Part shown: piece after piece, positions 1 to 12,200 of the stretch | Position numbering within the stretch: position 1 is the stretch's first letter | How the letters are laid out: each line of letters begins with the position of its first letter | Assembly: GCF_001010415.1 (NCBI RefSeq) | Contig: NZ_JPLE01000023.1 | Location: 1 to 42,233 of the forward strand | Length of the DNA: 42,233 nt | DNA from: Xanthomonas pisi DSM 18956 | Lineage (GTDB): Bacteria; Pseudomonadota; Gammaproteobacteria; Xanthomonadales; Xanthomonadaceae | Reading direction: 5' to 3' | Notes under the pieces: model-generated | What the model was told of the DNA's origin: nothing | Databases searched by the model: none | What the model saw: only the letters and a program-made list of their open reading frames with translations | Made by a program: the position numbers and the translations under genes

Positions 1-1
1 G

Positions 2-439
2 GACAAACCGATGGCCACGCCGGATCCGTCACCACCCAAGCCTGCGCAGGCGCCGCCCGGCGATCCACTGACTGCCGCCGCCGGACCGGGCGATAACCCG
101 TTCGGCCTGCAGGCAGGCGATGGCGGAGGCACCCGTATCGGCGGTGGCGGTGGCGGCGGCAGCCCGTTCGCTGCGTATGCCGCATCGGTGCAGCGCGCCG
201 TGCAGATGCTGTTGCAGCGCGACGAGAAAACGCGCAAGGGGCGCTACCGCGCCACGGTGGCGGTGTGGCTCAACAGCGACGGCAGCATCGCGCGCACCCG
301 GGTCATCGCCTCTGCCGGCACGCCCGAACTGGATGCGGCCATCGCACAGGCGTTGCAGAACAAGCCCCTGCCCCAGCCCCCTCCTGCCGATCTCCCGCAG
401 CCGATCCAGTTGCGTATCGGCGCGCTCGCACCCGGTTGA
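2..439 (+). CDS. TonB-like C-terminal domain protein, 5' end cut by the window
   Basis: The reading frame is open from the first bases of the window, so this is the C-terminal part of a longer protein. What is visible is a Pro/Gly-rich linker (PSPPKPAQAPPGDP, then a run of Gly) followed by a TonB C-terminal-like fold: a segment reading YRATVAVWLNSDGSIARTRV, the 'ASAGTPELDAAIAQAL' helix and a final IQLRI strand. That order of strand, GSI turn, strand, helix, strand is typical of TonB/TolA-family periplasmic domains, which carry energy from an ExbB/ExbD motor to outer-membrane proteins. Only 27 bases separate its stop from the porin gene, so the two are probably cotranscribed. I infer that ExbB/ExbD genes lie just upstream, outside the window. 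It could also be an isolated TonB-box-independent periplasmic protein. Confidence 0.75.
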   Translation, partial: DKPMATPDPSPPKPAQAPPGDPLTAAAGPGDNPFGLQAGDGGGTRIGGGGGGGSPFAAYAASVQRAVQMLLQRDEKTRKGRYRATVAVWLNSDGSIARTRVIASAGTPELDAAIAQALQNKPLPQPPPADLPQPIQLRIGALAPG

Positions 440-466
440 CGTTCCCCTCTTTCAGGAAGCTCGTGC

Positions 467-2164
467 ATGACTGCTCCGTTCCCACCACGCCGCCATACCC
501 GCCTTGCACTGTGTCTGCTTGCGATGATCGCCGTTCCCGGCATGTGCATGGCGCAGGCCGCCGGCGCGGTGGATCCTGCGCGCATCAGTCCGCAGGTGAC
601 GCTGCGCTTGATCGACCTGCTTGTGGCCAAGGGCGTGATGACACGCGAGCAGGCCGATGCGCTGATCCAGGAGGCGGCCACCACGGTGACCGCCGACGTC
701 ACGCCGCCAGCCAGCGTGCCGTATCAGACCCAGCCGGGTGCGATCGTGGTGCCGTATGTGCCCGAACCGGTGCGCGCGCAGATCAAGGACGAGCTGCGCA
801 GCGAAGTCACCGCCCAGGCCAAGCGCGAAGGCTGGGCCGCGCCGGGCGCGTTGCCGGAATGGACCCAGCGCCTGCGCCTGTATGGCGATTTGCGTCTGCG
901 CGGTGAAGGCATCTTCTATCCTGACGACAACTACGGATTCTTCCCCGACTTCACCGAGATCAATGCCGGCTCGGGTTTCGATGTGGTCGGTACCGGCAAT
1001 GCGCCGTTCCTCAACACCTCGCGCAATCGCAGCCGCATGCGCATCCGCGCGCGGCTCGGCGTGCAGGCGCAGATCGCCGACTGGATCACCGGCGATATCC
1101 GCGTGGTCACCGGCGCAGACCGGGGCCCGGTGTCGACCAACCAGACCCTGGGCGGCGGCGGCAACCTGGCCAAGGAACCGATCTGGCTGGACCGGGCGGC
1201 GCTGGTGTTGCAGCCCATGCGCGATCTGGACCTGTCGTTCGGGCGCTTTGCCAATCCGTTCTGGAGCAGCGAGCTGGTGTTCGATGAAGACATCAACTTC
1301 GATGGCATCGCTGGCCGCTATGTATTTGCGCCACAGGCCGACTTTGCGCCGTATGTCAGCGCGGGCGTGTTCCCGGTGTACAACACCGATCTGGACTTCG
1401 GCTCGACCAACACGCTCAAGACACGCAGCCGCGACAAGTGGCTCTACGGCGCCGAACTGGGCGCGCAGTGGCGCATGCACGAGGACATCGCACTGCGCAT
1501 GGCCTTCAGCTATTTCCAGTACGACCAGTTCGAGGGCAAGCGCTCCGGTGCCTGCCTCGCCCCGACGGCCAACGACAGCTGCGATGCAGACGGCTCGCGT
1601 CCGCAGTTCCAGCAGTTCGGCAACACGTTGGTGCCCATCCGCAACATCGTCGCCGATCCGGCCAATCCTGGCGGCCCGCAGCTGCAGTACTACGGCTACG
1701 CCAGCAAGTTCGGCATCGCCAATGTGCATGCGCAACTGGAATTGGCGCAGTTCGATCCGGTCAAGCTGCTGATCGAAGCGGATGTGGTCAAGAACACCCG
1801 CTACAACGCACAACGGGTGCGGTCGCTGGGGCCGGTCAACAACCTTGGCAACGGCGGCGTCTTCGACGGTGGCGACCATGGGTATCTGCTCAATCTGCTG
1901 GTCGGCCAGCCACGCGTGACCGAGGCCGGGCAATGGAACGCGTCGATCGGCTATCGCTATCTCGAATCGGATGCGGTACCCGATGCCTTCGCCGACTCGG
2001 ACTTCCACATGGGCGGCACCAATGCACGCGGCATGATCCTGGGCGGCGCCTACGGCCTGGCCCGCAATACCTGGCTGTCGTTGCGCTGGCTCAGTGCCAA
2101 TGAAGTCTCCGGCCCACCGTATGCGGTGGATGTGTTGCAGCTGGACCTGAGCGCGGAGTTTTGA
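467..2164 (+). CDS. Putative outer-membrane porin (Porin_5-like)
   Basis: The 565-residue protein starts with a signal peptide (Arg-rich start, LALCLLAMIAVPG, cleavage after CMAQ). Next comes a short helical motif 'LIDLLVAKGVMTREQADALI', which is common near the N-terminus of 'putative porin' proteins. The rest has the alternating aromatic/hydrophobic pattern of a beta-barrel, for example WTQRLRLYGDLRLRGEG, LDLSFGRFANPFW and IGYRYLESDAVPDAF, and ends in LDLSAEF with a C-terminal Phe, the usual BAM signal. It lies between the TonB-like gene and the FHA-like gene. I infer that it could be the outer-membrane component used by the exoprotein, but a simple solute porin is equally compatible with the sequence. 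Confidence 0.8.
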   Translation: MTAPFPPRRHTRLALCLLAMIAVPGMCMAQAAGAVDPARISPQVTLRLIDLLVAKGVMTREQADALIQEAATTVTADVTPPASVPYQTQPGAIVVPYVPEPVRAQIKDELRSEVTAQAKREGWAAPGALPEWTQRLRLYGDLRLRGEGIFYPDDNYGFFPDFTEINAGSGFDVVGTGNAPFLNTSRNRSRMRIRARLGVQAQIADWITGDIRVVTGADRGPVSTNQTLGGGGNLAKEPIWLDRAALVLQPMRDLDLSFGRFANPFWSSELVFDEDINFDGIAGRYVFAPQADFAPYVSAGVFPVYNTDLDFGSTNTLKTRSRDKWLYGAELGAQWRMHEDIALRMAFSYFQYDQFEGKRSGACLAPTANDSCDADGSRPQFQQFGNTLVPIRNIVADPANPGGPQLQYYGYASKFGIANVHAQLELAQFDPVKLLIEADVVKNTRYNAQRVRSLGPVNNLGNGGVFDGGDHGYLLNLLVGQPRVTEAGQWNASIGYRYLESDAVPDAFADSDFHMGGTNARGMILGGAYGLARNTWLSLRWLSANEVSGPPYAVDVLQLDLSAEF

Positions 2165-2166
2165 GC

Positions 2167-2820
2167 ATGCGCGCATGGGTGCTTCCGTTGGTCGTTGCGG
2201 TGCTGTGGAGTGGAGCGCCGCCTGCACGGGCGCAGGCGCAGACCGAAACGCGGCTACGCGATGCCTTGCGTCAGACCAGCGCCAGGCTGCGCCAGGTCGA
2301 AGCCGATCTGGCGCAGCAGCAATTGGCCACCGCTGCGGCACAGCGCGAGCGCGACGCCGCGCAGCGGCCTGCTCCGGCGGCCGCTGCGCCAGCGGAACAC
2401 GGCGTGCGCCTGGCGGCGTTGCAGCGTGAGCTGGAGCAGCAACGGCAGACCCTGGCCGCCGAGCGCGCGCAGCATGCGCAGACCAGTGCCGCCCAGCGGC
2501 AGGCGCTTGCACAGCAGCTACATCAGCAGCAACAGGCACTGGCCGCCGAACGTACGCAGCTGCGCGAGCGGATGAGCCGCTGCAGTGCAGAGGGCGATGC
2601 GCTCTACGCCAGCGCACAGGAACTTGCGGTGCTGTATCGCGACCCGGCGTTCGTGCGGTTTGTGCGGGGGCGCGGGCGCGAGCTGTTCGGCATGGGACGG
2701 GTGGCGCGCGAGAACCAGGTGCATACCCTGCAATCCACGATCGATGCGCGCCACGCGCAACTGCGCACCTGCCTGGATGGTGGTGCCCTGGCACCTGCGT
2801 CGACGACCGCTGCGCCATGA
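2167..2820 (+). CDS. Exported coiled-coil protein of the FHA locus, function unknown
   Basis: This 217-residue protein begins three bases after the porin stop; I chose the ATG at 2167 because it opens a clean signal peptide (MRAWVLPLVVAVLW, cleavage near ARAQA). Residues from about 30 to 135 are a Gln/Ala/Arg-rich heptad-like helix (for example LRQVEADLAQQQLATAAAQR), which predicts a long periplasmic coiled coil. The C-terminal third is more globular (LYRDPAFVRFVRGRGRELFG) and contains two Cys, at MSRCS and RTCLDG, that could form a disulfide. I do not recognise a named family. Its position between porin and exoprotein suggests a periplasmic chaperone, scaffold or adaptor for that locus, by context only. 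Confidence 0.7.
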   Translation: MRAWVLPLVVAVLWSGAPPARAQAQTETRLRDALRQTSARLRQVEADLAQQQLATAAAQRERDAAQRPAPAAAAPAEHGVRLAALQRELEQQRQTLAAERAQHAQTSAAQRQALAQQLHQQQQALAAERTQLRERMSRCSAEGDALYASAQELAVLYRDPAFVRFVRGRGRELFGMGRVARENQVHTLQSTIDARHAQLRTCLDGGALAPASTTAAP

Positions 2821-3185
2821 CGCCATCGCTCCGGGTCAGCGTTGCGTTGATGGCGGTGATGGCAGCGGCTCCGGCTGCTGCCGCGTCGCAGGCAGCGGTT
2901 ACGCCAGGCCCAGCCTCCGACGCCGCGCCTTGCGTGGAGGTACAGATCGGGCAGACCAGCACGGGCCGTCTGTCGTGCCTGAATCAACTGCTGCGTGAGA
3001 CCGCGGCGCGTGCCGCCGGGGCACCCCAGGCGACGGTCACCCCGGCGACAGGGTCGCCGATCGAACTCGGCCAGCCCACCCCGGCTGCACTGCGTCAGCG
3101 TCTCGGGCAGGCCTACGGCAGGTCCGCGCAACCACAACGCCCTGCACCACCACGCTACCCCACTCCCTTCGCGCCAGTGCGCTGA
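2817..3185 (+). CDS. Small exported protein of the FHA locus
   Basis: This 122-residue protein overlaps the preceding gene by ATGA, which indicates translational coupling. It has a signal peptide (MTPSLRVSVALMAVMAAAPAAAAS) and then a mature part of about 98 residues with a Cys pair around 'CVEVQIGQTSTGRLSCLNQLL', followed by a Pro-rich tail (RPAPPRYPTPFAPVR). The Cys spacing suggests a disulfide-closed loop in the periplasm. I do not recognise a Pfam-type family. It ends 24 bases before the giant exoprotein gene and is very likely in the same operon. Its role is unknown. Confidence 0.65.
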   Translation: MTPSLRVSVALMAVMAAAPAAAASQAAVTPGPASDAAPCVEVQIGQTSTGRLSCLNQLLRETAARAAGAPQATVTPATGSPIELGQPTPAALRQRLGQAYGRSAQPQRPAPPRYPTPFAPVR

Positions 3186-3209
3186 TACGCTCGCTTTCAA
3201 GGATTTGTC

Positions 3210-6200
3210 ATGACCCGCAAACGTCGCTCCCGCCCCCTGCGTGTGTTCCTGTTGAGCGCGGCGATCTCGACGGCGCTGTTCGATCAGGCGCATGCGCAAT
3301 CCAGCCCGTTCGTGCGACGCGGCGCCGACCCGTCCGTGCAGGCGGCGCAGGCGGTGCAACAGCAGGGCGCGCAGGCGGCCGCAGCGGGGACGCTGGCGCA
3401 GAAGTCGTTGCAGGCGTTCCAGCGTGCAGCGCAGGCGCGCCAGGCGCTGGACGCCACGCAGGCCGCGGCGCGTGCCGCCGCAGCGGCGGCACAGGCCGCA
3501 GTTCCCGACGGACTGGTGCGCGGCGGTTTGCAGCTGCCGGACAACGTGCAGATCGATCCTGGTGCGGTGCTGGCAAGCGACCCACGGCTTGGCCAGCGCA
3601 ACGTGTGGCTGGGCGCCAGGGCACCGACGCAACAAATCAGCGATGGCACCACCCAGGTAACCGTCACCCAGACCCAGAAGAAGGCCATCCTCAATTGGGA
3701 AACCTTCAACGTCGGCAGCCGCACGCAGTTGCGCTTCGACCAGTCGGCCGGTGGCAGCGAGGCCGCGCAGTGGATCGCCCTGAACCGGGTCAACGATCCG
3801 GGCGCAGCGCCGAGCAGGATCCTGGGCAGTCTCCAGGCGCCCGGGCAGGTGTATCTACTCAACCGCAATGGCGTGCTGTTCGGTGGCGGCAGCCAGATCA
3901 ATGCGCATTCGCTGCTGGTGTCGTCGCTGGATCTGTTCGATCCCAACCGTGCACTCAGCGACCAGACCTTCATCAGTCGCGGCCTGTTTGGTCCCACCGG
4001 CCAGACCGGCGTCGTGTTGACCGGCAGCGCGGCGGCCGCCGAGCGCATGCCTGGCGATATCCGTATCGAAGCCGGCGCCCGCCTGGCCACTGGCAGCCAG
4101 GGCTATACCGTGATCGCCGCGCCCAACGTCAGCAATGCCGGCAGCGTCACCGTGCAGGACGGACAGGCGCTACTGGCTGCAGTCCTGGGCCTGCGGCAAT
4201 CGCAGGAGCTGCAACAGTTGCTTGGCAGCAGCGGAACCAGCGCACCGTTGGGCTTCGGCAATTTTCTGTCGCCGATCGGTAACGACCTTTCGGGCATCGG
4301 CCAGCTGGACAACAGCGGCATCGTCTCGGCCACGCGTGGCAATGCCACCCTGGCCGGCTACTCGGTGCAGCAACGCGGCCTGGTGCAGGCCACCACCAGC
4401 ATCAGCCGCCCCGGCAGCGTGATGCTGCTGGCGCTCAGTCAGGACAATCAGCTTGGCGACAATCTGGCCGGTTACAAGGGCGGTTCGCTGGTGCTGGCGC
4501 CTGGATCGGTCACCGCGACACTGCCCGAGCACGATGGCGAAACCACGACCTCCAGCGCCGCCTCGGACCTGGCGTTTGTCGGCCCGCGCATGGTGCTGGC
4601 GGGCGCACAGATGCATCTGCAGCCGCAATCGCTGACATTCGCGCCCGGCGGCACTGTGGACCTGTTCAGCCTGGCCGCCGAAAGCAGCGATGCGCAACTG
4701 CGTGGCCGCCCTGCCCTCACCAACCGATTGCTGATCGACAGCGGTGCGCGGGTCGATGTCTCCGGCATCGCCAACGTGCAACAGGCCATGCAGGACAACC
4801 TGGTGCGCATCCCGCGCGTGGGCTTGAACGAGCTGGCCGATGCACCGCTGCAACGCGACGGCGCGCTGTTCCGCCAGTCGTTGCAGTTCGACCGGCGTGC
4901 GACCGGCATCCGCAGCGATGGCCAGGCATGGGTCGGTAGCCCGTTGCTCAATGCACAAGGCTATGTGGACCAGGTGCCGCGCGGCATCGATGAACTCCTG
5001 CTCGATGGCGGCACCGTCAACATCGTGGCACGCGATCTGGTGATCGCGCCGCAGGCGCAGGTGCAGCTGGATGGCGGTTATCTGCGTACCGAAGGCGGCA
5101 TGGTGGAAACAGCGCGCCTGCTGGGCGCCGATGGCCGCCTGCACGACCTGGCCAGCGCCGATCCGACGCTGCGGTACCTGGGCATCGCCGGGACGCAAAC
5201 GGTCGAGCACACCCGCTGGGGCGTGAGCGAACAGTTCGCCAATCCGTTGCTGGGAACGCGCCGCTTCTACGAAAGCGAGTATCTGCAGGGCGGCAATGGC
5301 GGTGCATTGAACATCGCACTGGGGCGGCCTCTGGGCACCTCCGGCGTGGCGGTGCTGGCCGGCGAGATATCCGCCCACGCGGTGTCGGGGCGGTATCAAC
5401 GGGCCAGCGGTGAAATGCCGCAAGGCGGCACGCTCGGCATCAACAGCGATGCGGCCCTGTACAACACCACGCTCGGACAGTCCGGCGATGCACCGCGCGA
5501 TCCACGCAGCTGGCAGATCGTCGATACCGCGGTGCAGATGCCGCAGGGTTTGCAGATCGACACGCAAACCTCGGCGTTGCCCGGCAGCCAGGGCAATGCC
5601 CAGCAACGCGACAACCCGTTGTTCTGGTCGCAGCTGTCCGGCAGCATGCTCAAGGACAGCGGCCTGCACGGCGTGGCGATCGGCAATGCGCCGGTGATTG
5701 CAGTGGATGCGGATGCGCAGCTGCAGGTGAGCGACGGCGGACGCATTGCATTGCAGGCGCAGCGTGTCGAAGTGGACGGTGCGCTGATTGCGCGGTCCGG
5801 CACCATTGCGCTGCAAAGCAGTGGCGGGCTGGTCAAACCGCAGGACTGGCGGCCGGATGCAGTGGACGCGCAGCAGCGCGGCGACCTGCTGCTGGGCGCT
5901 GCCGCGCGCCTGGACGTGAGCGGACGGTGGGTCAACGACGATCGCCGTCTCACGCTGGATCCGCTGGGCCGGGCGTTCATCGATGGCGGCAGCATCACGC
6001 TCGACGCGCTGCAGCAGGCCATCGGCGATGCGGGCTCGCCGGCAGGCCGCGACGTCAGCGCCTCGCTGCTGATTGCGCCCGGTGCAGTGCTGGATGCCTC
6101 GGGCGGCGGCTATGTGGCCCCGGACGGCACCCTGCCGCTCAGCGATGGGCGCCCGCTCGGACACGGCGGCGACATCGCCTTGCGGACCTACCAACGCCCG

Positions 6201-9200
6201 GCCGGCGAGAACGCAGGTTCGCCCACCTACACCGCCGACCTGCAGCGCGCCGACGACGCCGGCCGGTTGCAGTTCGATCCGGCCAGCCTGCGCGCAGACA
6301 GTCTTGCCGGTGGCGGCACCTTGAGCCTGCGTGCGTTCGGCGTGCAGATCGGTGGGCAGGCGCCGTCCGATGCGCGGGTACTGCATCTGGATGCGGGCTT
6401 CTTCGACCAGGGCAGTTTTGGGCGCTACGACCTGGCCGCCGAGCACGATGCCAGCATCGCCGCCGGCAGCCAGGTGCGGGTGAGCCAACGCAGCCTGCTC
6501 GCCAACCTGCAGACCCTGCCCGCCGCGGCCAGCGACAGCGCGGTATTTGCCGGCGCCGCGCAGGTCGGCGGCAATGGCTATGTCGCGCTGGGCCAGCTGG
6601 ATCCGTTTTATCGTCCCGGCACCGATTTCGCATTGCGCGGTGGCGATTACCTGGGCCGGGTCGCCGGCAATCCGACCCTGGATGGTGGTACCGGGCAAGT
6701 GCTGCTGGACCGCGGCGCGCAGCTGCTGCTGGATCCGGGTGCGACGGTGCGGCTCGGTGGGCGCGGCCAGGTCACCGTGCTGGGCGGCATCCAAGCCCAT
6801 GGTGGCCGCATCCTGCTTTCTGGCGACACCTCGGCCAGTTCGGGACTGTCCGCACCGCCGGACATCGACGAAGGCCAGCCCTACGCAATGCCGGGCAAAT
6901 CGGTCTGGCTCGGCGACAGCAGCCATCTCGATGTGTCCGGCGTCGCCTTGCTCGATCCGCAGGCGGCGTGGCGGCCTAGCGCACGCGGGCTGGTACAGCC
7001 CCGCAGTGGCCGCGTGCTCGATGGCGGCAGCATCACGCTCAGCAACGACAGCGGCGCGGTGGTCGTCGCCGCAGGCGCCCAGCTGGACCTGCGCGGCAGC
7101 GCCGCCACGCTCGACCTGCAAAGCGGCAGCGCGCTGATCGGCGCAGGCGACCCGCTGCAGGCGCAGACGGTGGGCAGCGCGGGCGGGCAGCTGGCATTGG
7201 CCGCCGCCACCGGTCTGTTCTTCGACGGACGCATCCAGGCCGCAGGCGGCACCGCGCAGCAACGCGATGGCAGCTTGTCGCTGCAGCCGCTGCAGCTGCA
7301 ATCCGGCAACGGGCTGCTGCTGCCCGGACCCAGCGGCGTGATCTTCACCCAGCACGACAGCCGCCTGCAGCAAGCCGCGCAACCCGGTGCGCTACCACCG
7401 GCAATCGCCACGCCCGGCCCGCTGTATTTCGCCGCCGACCGTCTGGCCGGCGCCGGCATCGATACCTTGCAGGTGGGCGAGCTGGCGCCCACCGAAGCGC
7501 GGCCGTTGGTGCCGATCGGATTTGCCGGCGATGTGTCGTTGCAGCTATCGCGGGCGCTGCAGTTCAACGCGCCGTCCTATGCGCTGTTGCGCAGCGATGC
7601 GAACGACTTCTCGCTGCTGGCCGACAGCAGCCGGGTCGATCTCGGCGCTGCGTACGTGGGCTTGTCCGGCTACCGCCTGCAGCGCGCTGGCGAGATCACG
7701 CTGGCGCAGCCGCGCGCCGGCAGCGACACCACCCTGGCGGTGCAGGCGCAGCAGATCGACGTGGGCGGCCAGTTCACACTCGACGGCATCGGCCACACAG
7801 TGCTGTCCAGCAGTGGCGCGCTGCGCTTCCACACACCCGCAGCCTATGCCTATACGCAGAACGCCGCCGGCGGCGCCACCCCGCGTGCCGGCGACCTGCT
7901 GACGTCCGGCGATCTGAGCTTGCGCGCCGCGCAGGTGTATCCGGGCAGCGGCGAGACGTTCCTGGTGCGTGCGCTGGGCGCAGCGGATGCCAACGGCACC
8001 CGCGCCGACACACAGATCCATCTGCAGGCGGTCGGCGACATGCCGGCACTGCCGTTATCGGCCGGCGGCACGCTGGCCATGGACGCCACCACCATCGTGC
8101 AGGAAGGCCGCCTGCGCGCACCCAGCGGCCGCTTGATACTCGGCGTGCAGGCAACCGGCGACGGCGCGGCCGATGCGGTCTTCGGCAACCGGGCCACCAC
8201 GCCCACGCACGAGGTTCGCCTGCAGCCCGGCAGCCTGACCTCGGTGTCGCTGGAAGGCGCGGTGGTGCCGTACGGCACCACCGTGGATGGCAGCCAGTGG
8301 CGCTACGACGGCACCGTGCAGGGCAGCTCGGCTGCGCTGACCGCACCGCCACAGAAACAGATCCGCCTTGCGGGCGACACCGTGGCGTTGGACCCCGGCG
8401 CGCGCGTGGACCTGTCTGGCGGCGGCGATCTGCTGGCCAGCGAGTGGGTGCCGGGCACCGGCGGCAGCCGCGACCTGCTGGCCTCCAGCAACACCCGCTA
8501 TGCCAGCGGCGCGGCCACGCAGGTGCCGCTGTATCCGGATGGACGCCGCGTGTATGCCATCGTGCCCGGCCCGCAAACGCTGCTGGCTGCCAGCGATGCG
8601 CCATTCGAACGCGTGGAGGGCGCACCGGCACCCGGGAGTGCGGTGTATCTGGATGGGGTGCCCGGCCTGGCCAGCGGCACCTATACCCTGCTGCCGGCCA
8701 GATACGCCACCTTGCCCGGCGCCTTCAGGGTGGTGGCGCGGCCCGACAGCAACGATGCGACGGCGGCGCAGAACCTGCTGGCGCCCGACGGCACCGCGGT
8801 GGTGGCCGGTCATTTCGTCGACACCTTGAGCGGCACGCGCAGTGCGCGCGCGCAACTGTTCGAGGTGCAGTCGGCAGCCACCTGGGGCCGCTATTCGGAA
8901 TACACCAGCACGCGCGCCACGGCGTTTTTCGACGCCCAGGCCAGTCTCGCGCAGCACGCGGCAGCGCCATTGCCGCGCGATGGTGGCCAGCTGATTCTGG
9001 CGGCCACGCAGCGGCTCGGATTGGGCGCCACGCTCTCCACCGCAGCCGCGAGCGGCGGTAGCGCCGCGCAGGTGGACATCGCCGCACGTGCGCTGCAGGT
9101 GCTCGGCAGCGGACAGGTTGCCAGCGATGGCTATGTGGGAATCGACGCCAGTGCGCTCAATGCGCTCAATGCCGGCAGCCTGTTGCTGGGCGGCGTGCGC

Positions 9201-12200
9201 GAACAAACCGCGGCGGGCACGCGGGTGCATGTGACATCGCAACGCGTGCGGGTCAGCAACACTGCCGACAGCGCGCTGCGCGCGCCGGAGCTGCTGCTGA
9301 CCGCCAGCGGCGACAGCAGCGGCAGCGGCGTCTACATCGATGCCGGCAGCGTGTTGCAGGCGCAGGCCGGCAATGGCGCGGGCGCTACCACGCCGTTGTT
9401 GCTGGGCCAGCCGTCGGGAGAGAGCGGCGACGGTGCGCTGGTGCGCCTGTCGGGCGTGGGGGCTGTGGCGCTGCAGCGCGCCAATGTGCCCGATGCCGCG
9501 CAGTCGCACGCACTACTGCAGATCGGCGACGGCGCGCGCCTGGAGGGTGGCGCTGCACTGACGCTCGATTCCACCGGCGCCAGCGCCATTGCCGCTGGTG
9601 CCGTGCTGCGCGGTGAGCAGATCGACGCCAGCGCCGGCCGGGTGCGGCTGGATACGCAAGCGGCCAGCGGCGATGCCGATGGCCTGGTGTTCGGTCCGGC
9701 CAGCCTGGCCCAGTTCGGGCAGGCCAGGCAGATCGGTCTGCACAGCTATGGCGACATGGCGTTTGCCGGCGGCCTGGATCTGCGCGTGGATAACGCACTC
9801 ACGCTCAGCGCCGGCCGCTTCATCGGCGATGGTCGCGCGGTCAGCCTGCAGGCCGACCGGCTGACCCTGTCCAACCTGGGCAGCGCGGCCGATCCTGCCG
9901 GCGTGGTCGCAGGCGACGGTGTGCTGCGCCTGCAAGGGCGAGAAGTGGCGTTCGCAGGCGGCGACAAGCAGCTGGCCGGCTTTGGGTCGGTTGCGATCGA
10001 GGCCACCCAGCAAGTGGTGGTGCGCGACCGTGGCACGTTCGATTTCGGCGCCGTGGATGTGGACCTGCGCGCCCCGCTGCTGCTGGCCGACGCCGGCGCC
10101 GACCATGCGTTGGTCACCTCCGGCGCACTACGCCTGGCACGTAGCGAAGGCAGCAGCGATCCGGCCCGCCCGCTGGGTGGCCGGATCACGTTGCAGGGCG
10201 GCAGTGTCGACAGCACCGCGCTCATCCGCGCCAACTCGGGGGCGATCCAGCTGCGCAGCAACCAGGGCGCAGTGCGCCTGCACGACGGCGCAAGTCTGGA
10301 CGCGGCCGGCGTGGCGGACACGTTCTTCGACCGCGTGCAGGCCACGCCCGGCGGCAGCATCACGCTCGCTGCTGCGCAGGGCGATGTATCTGCCGATGCT
10401 TCCACCCGGCTCGACGTCGGCGCCAGCGGACAGGCCGACGCCGGCACGCTGACGCTGGCAGCGGCACAAGGCAGCGTCACCCTGCCCGGCCGCATCGATG
10501 GCACCGCCGCACAGGGGCGCGGCGGCCGTTTCGTACTGGACTCGGGCAGCCCGGTCGCGCTGGATCCGCTGGCAACGCAACTGGCCGCAGGCGGTTTCGA
10601 TGGCGCCATCGATGTGCATGCGCGCAGCGGCAACCTGTGGCTGTCGGCCGATCACAGCCTGCGTGCCGACAGCGTCAGCCTCACCGCCGACGGCGGCGCG
10701 TCCGCCGCTATCCGCGATGCGGGCAATGGCAATCTGCGCATCGACGGACGCATCGATGCCTCCGGCAACCAGGGCGGCAGCATCGCCTTGTGGGGGCGCC
10801 ACGGCATCGCCATCGACGGGCAACTGCTGGCGCGCGGCAGTGCCGCCGACAAACGCGGCGGCAGCATCCAGCTCGGCAGCAGCGGCATTGCCGATGGCTC
10901 GCTGAATCCGGAGTTCGGCTATCAGAACGTGCAGGCCGCTGCGGCAGGCACCATCGCCATCGGTGCCGCTGCGGTGCTGGACGTCTCCGGCGGCAGCGCC
11001 GGTGGCCTGTCTGGTGGCGATGTCCAGATCCGCACGCCGCTGTTGAGCGATGGCGAGGTCAACGTCACCGTCGCCGATGGCGCCAGCATCCGCGGCGCGC
11101 GTAGCGTGGGGCTTGAAGCATATGCGGTGTGGAGCACCACCGACGCCAGCAGCGATGCGGCCAAGCACTTCGATGGCATCGTCGACCCGGCGGGCTGGTA
11201 CGACGCGCAAGGCAATCTGGTCGCAGGGAGCTGGTCGGACATGGCCGGCGCGCCGATCGCGCTGGCGCCGAGCACGCCTGCACAGATCGCCGATTCCCTG
11301 AGCCGCTACCGCTTCACCCCCGACAATGCCAATCTCGCGCATCGGCAATTCTATGGCTATGCCGACGATGCGGCGCGCACCCCCGGCACCTTGATGGGCT
11401 TTGTGCAGCGTCCGGGCTTTACGTTCGAGCAGCGCTTGGCGAATGTGCCGAATCTGCGTGCACGCCCGGGCATCGAACTGCGCAACCCCGACCCTGCCAT
11501 CAACGGCGGAGAAATTCGCGTCCTGAGCAACTGGAACCTGGGCGCAGGCGCCAACCGCAATCAACTGGATTTCCGCTACAACGGCAGCGCACCGGTGATC
11601 AGCCTGCGCGCCGAATCGGCCGTGATCGTCAAGGCCAGCCTCAGCGACGGCTTCTATCAACTCGGCAACCCCTTCGGCGGTGGCGGGCCGCAGGCCACCT
11701 ACCCCACGGCGGACGCCGGCTATCAAGCGGTGCTCGCGTTCGGGCAGGACCAACTCTTCGCAACCCTGGACGGGCTGGTTCCCGCGCCCCCCTCCAGCCT
11801 GGGAGGGGACCAGGAACAGGCACTGCAGTACTACGGGCAATACATGCAGTTACTGACCATGCTGCAGAAATCGCAGCCGGACTGGGCAGGCAGCTTCCCG
11901 CCCTACGACACCTTGCTGGGCGGGTTCATTGCCAACTACGCGCCCGAACTGGGCTACCCGGTGCAGGACTATCCCGGTCAGCCGGTGGCGCCAACGGCGC
12001 CGAGCTCGCCTGCCGACTACCCGCAGTACCTGAGCAACTACGAGCGCTACGTGCTGGACCTGGCTGCGTTCTACAACGCGCTGGGTGAGTTTGCATTGCC
12101 CACCTTCACCGCACCGGCGCTACCGGTGCTGGGGGCGTTGCTTCCGGCGGCCACGCAGAACACGCCGTCCCTGCAGGCCAACGCCAACAATCCGCTGCCG

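Noticed and set aside
4170..7382. A 1070-codon open frame on the minus strand inside the giant exoprotein gene
   Set aside because: It lies wholly inside a strongly supported gene, has no domain resemblance and reflects the G+C-rich third-position bias; other long minus-strand frames (452-2962, 10128-11840, 12858-14273, 26338-28632) are shadows for the same reason.
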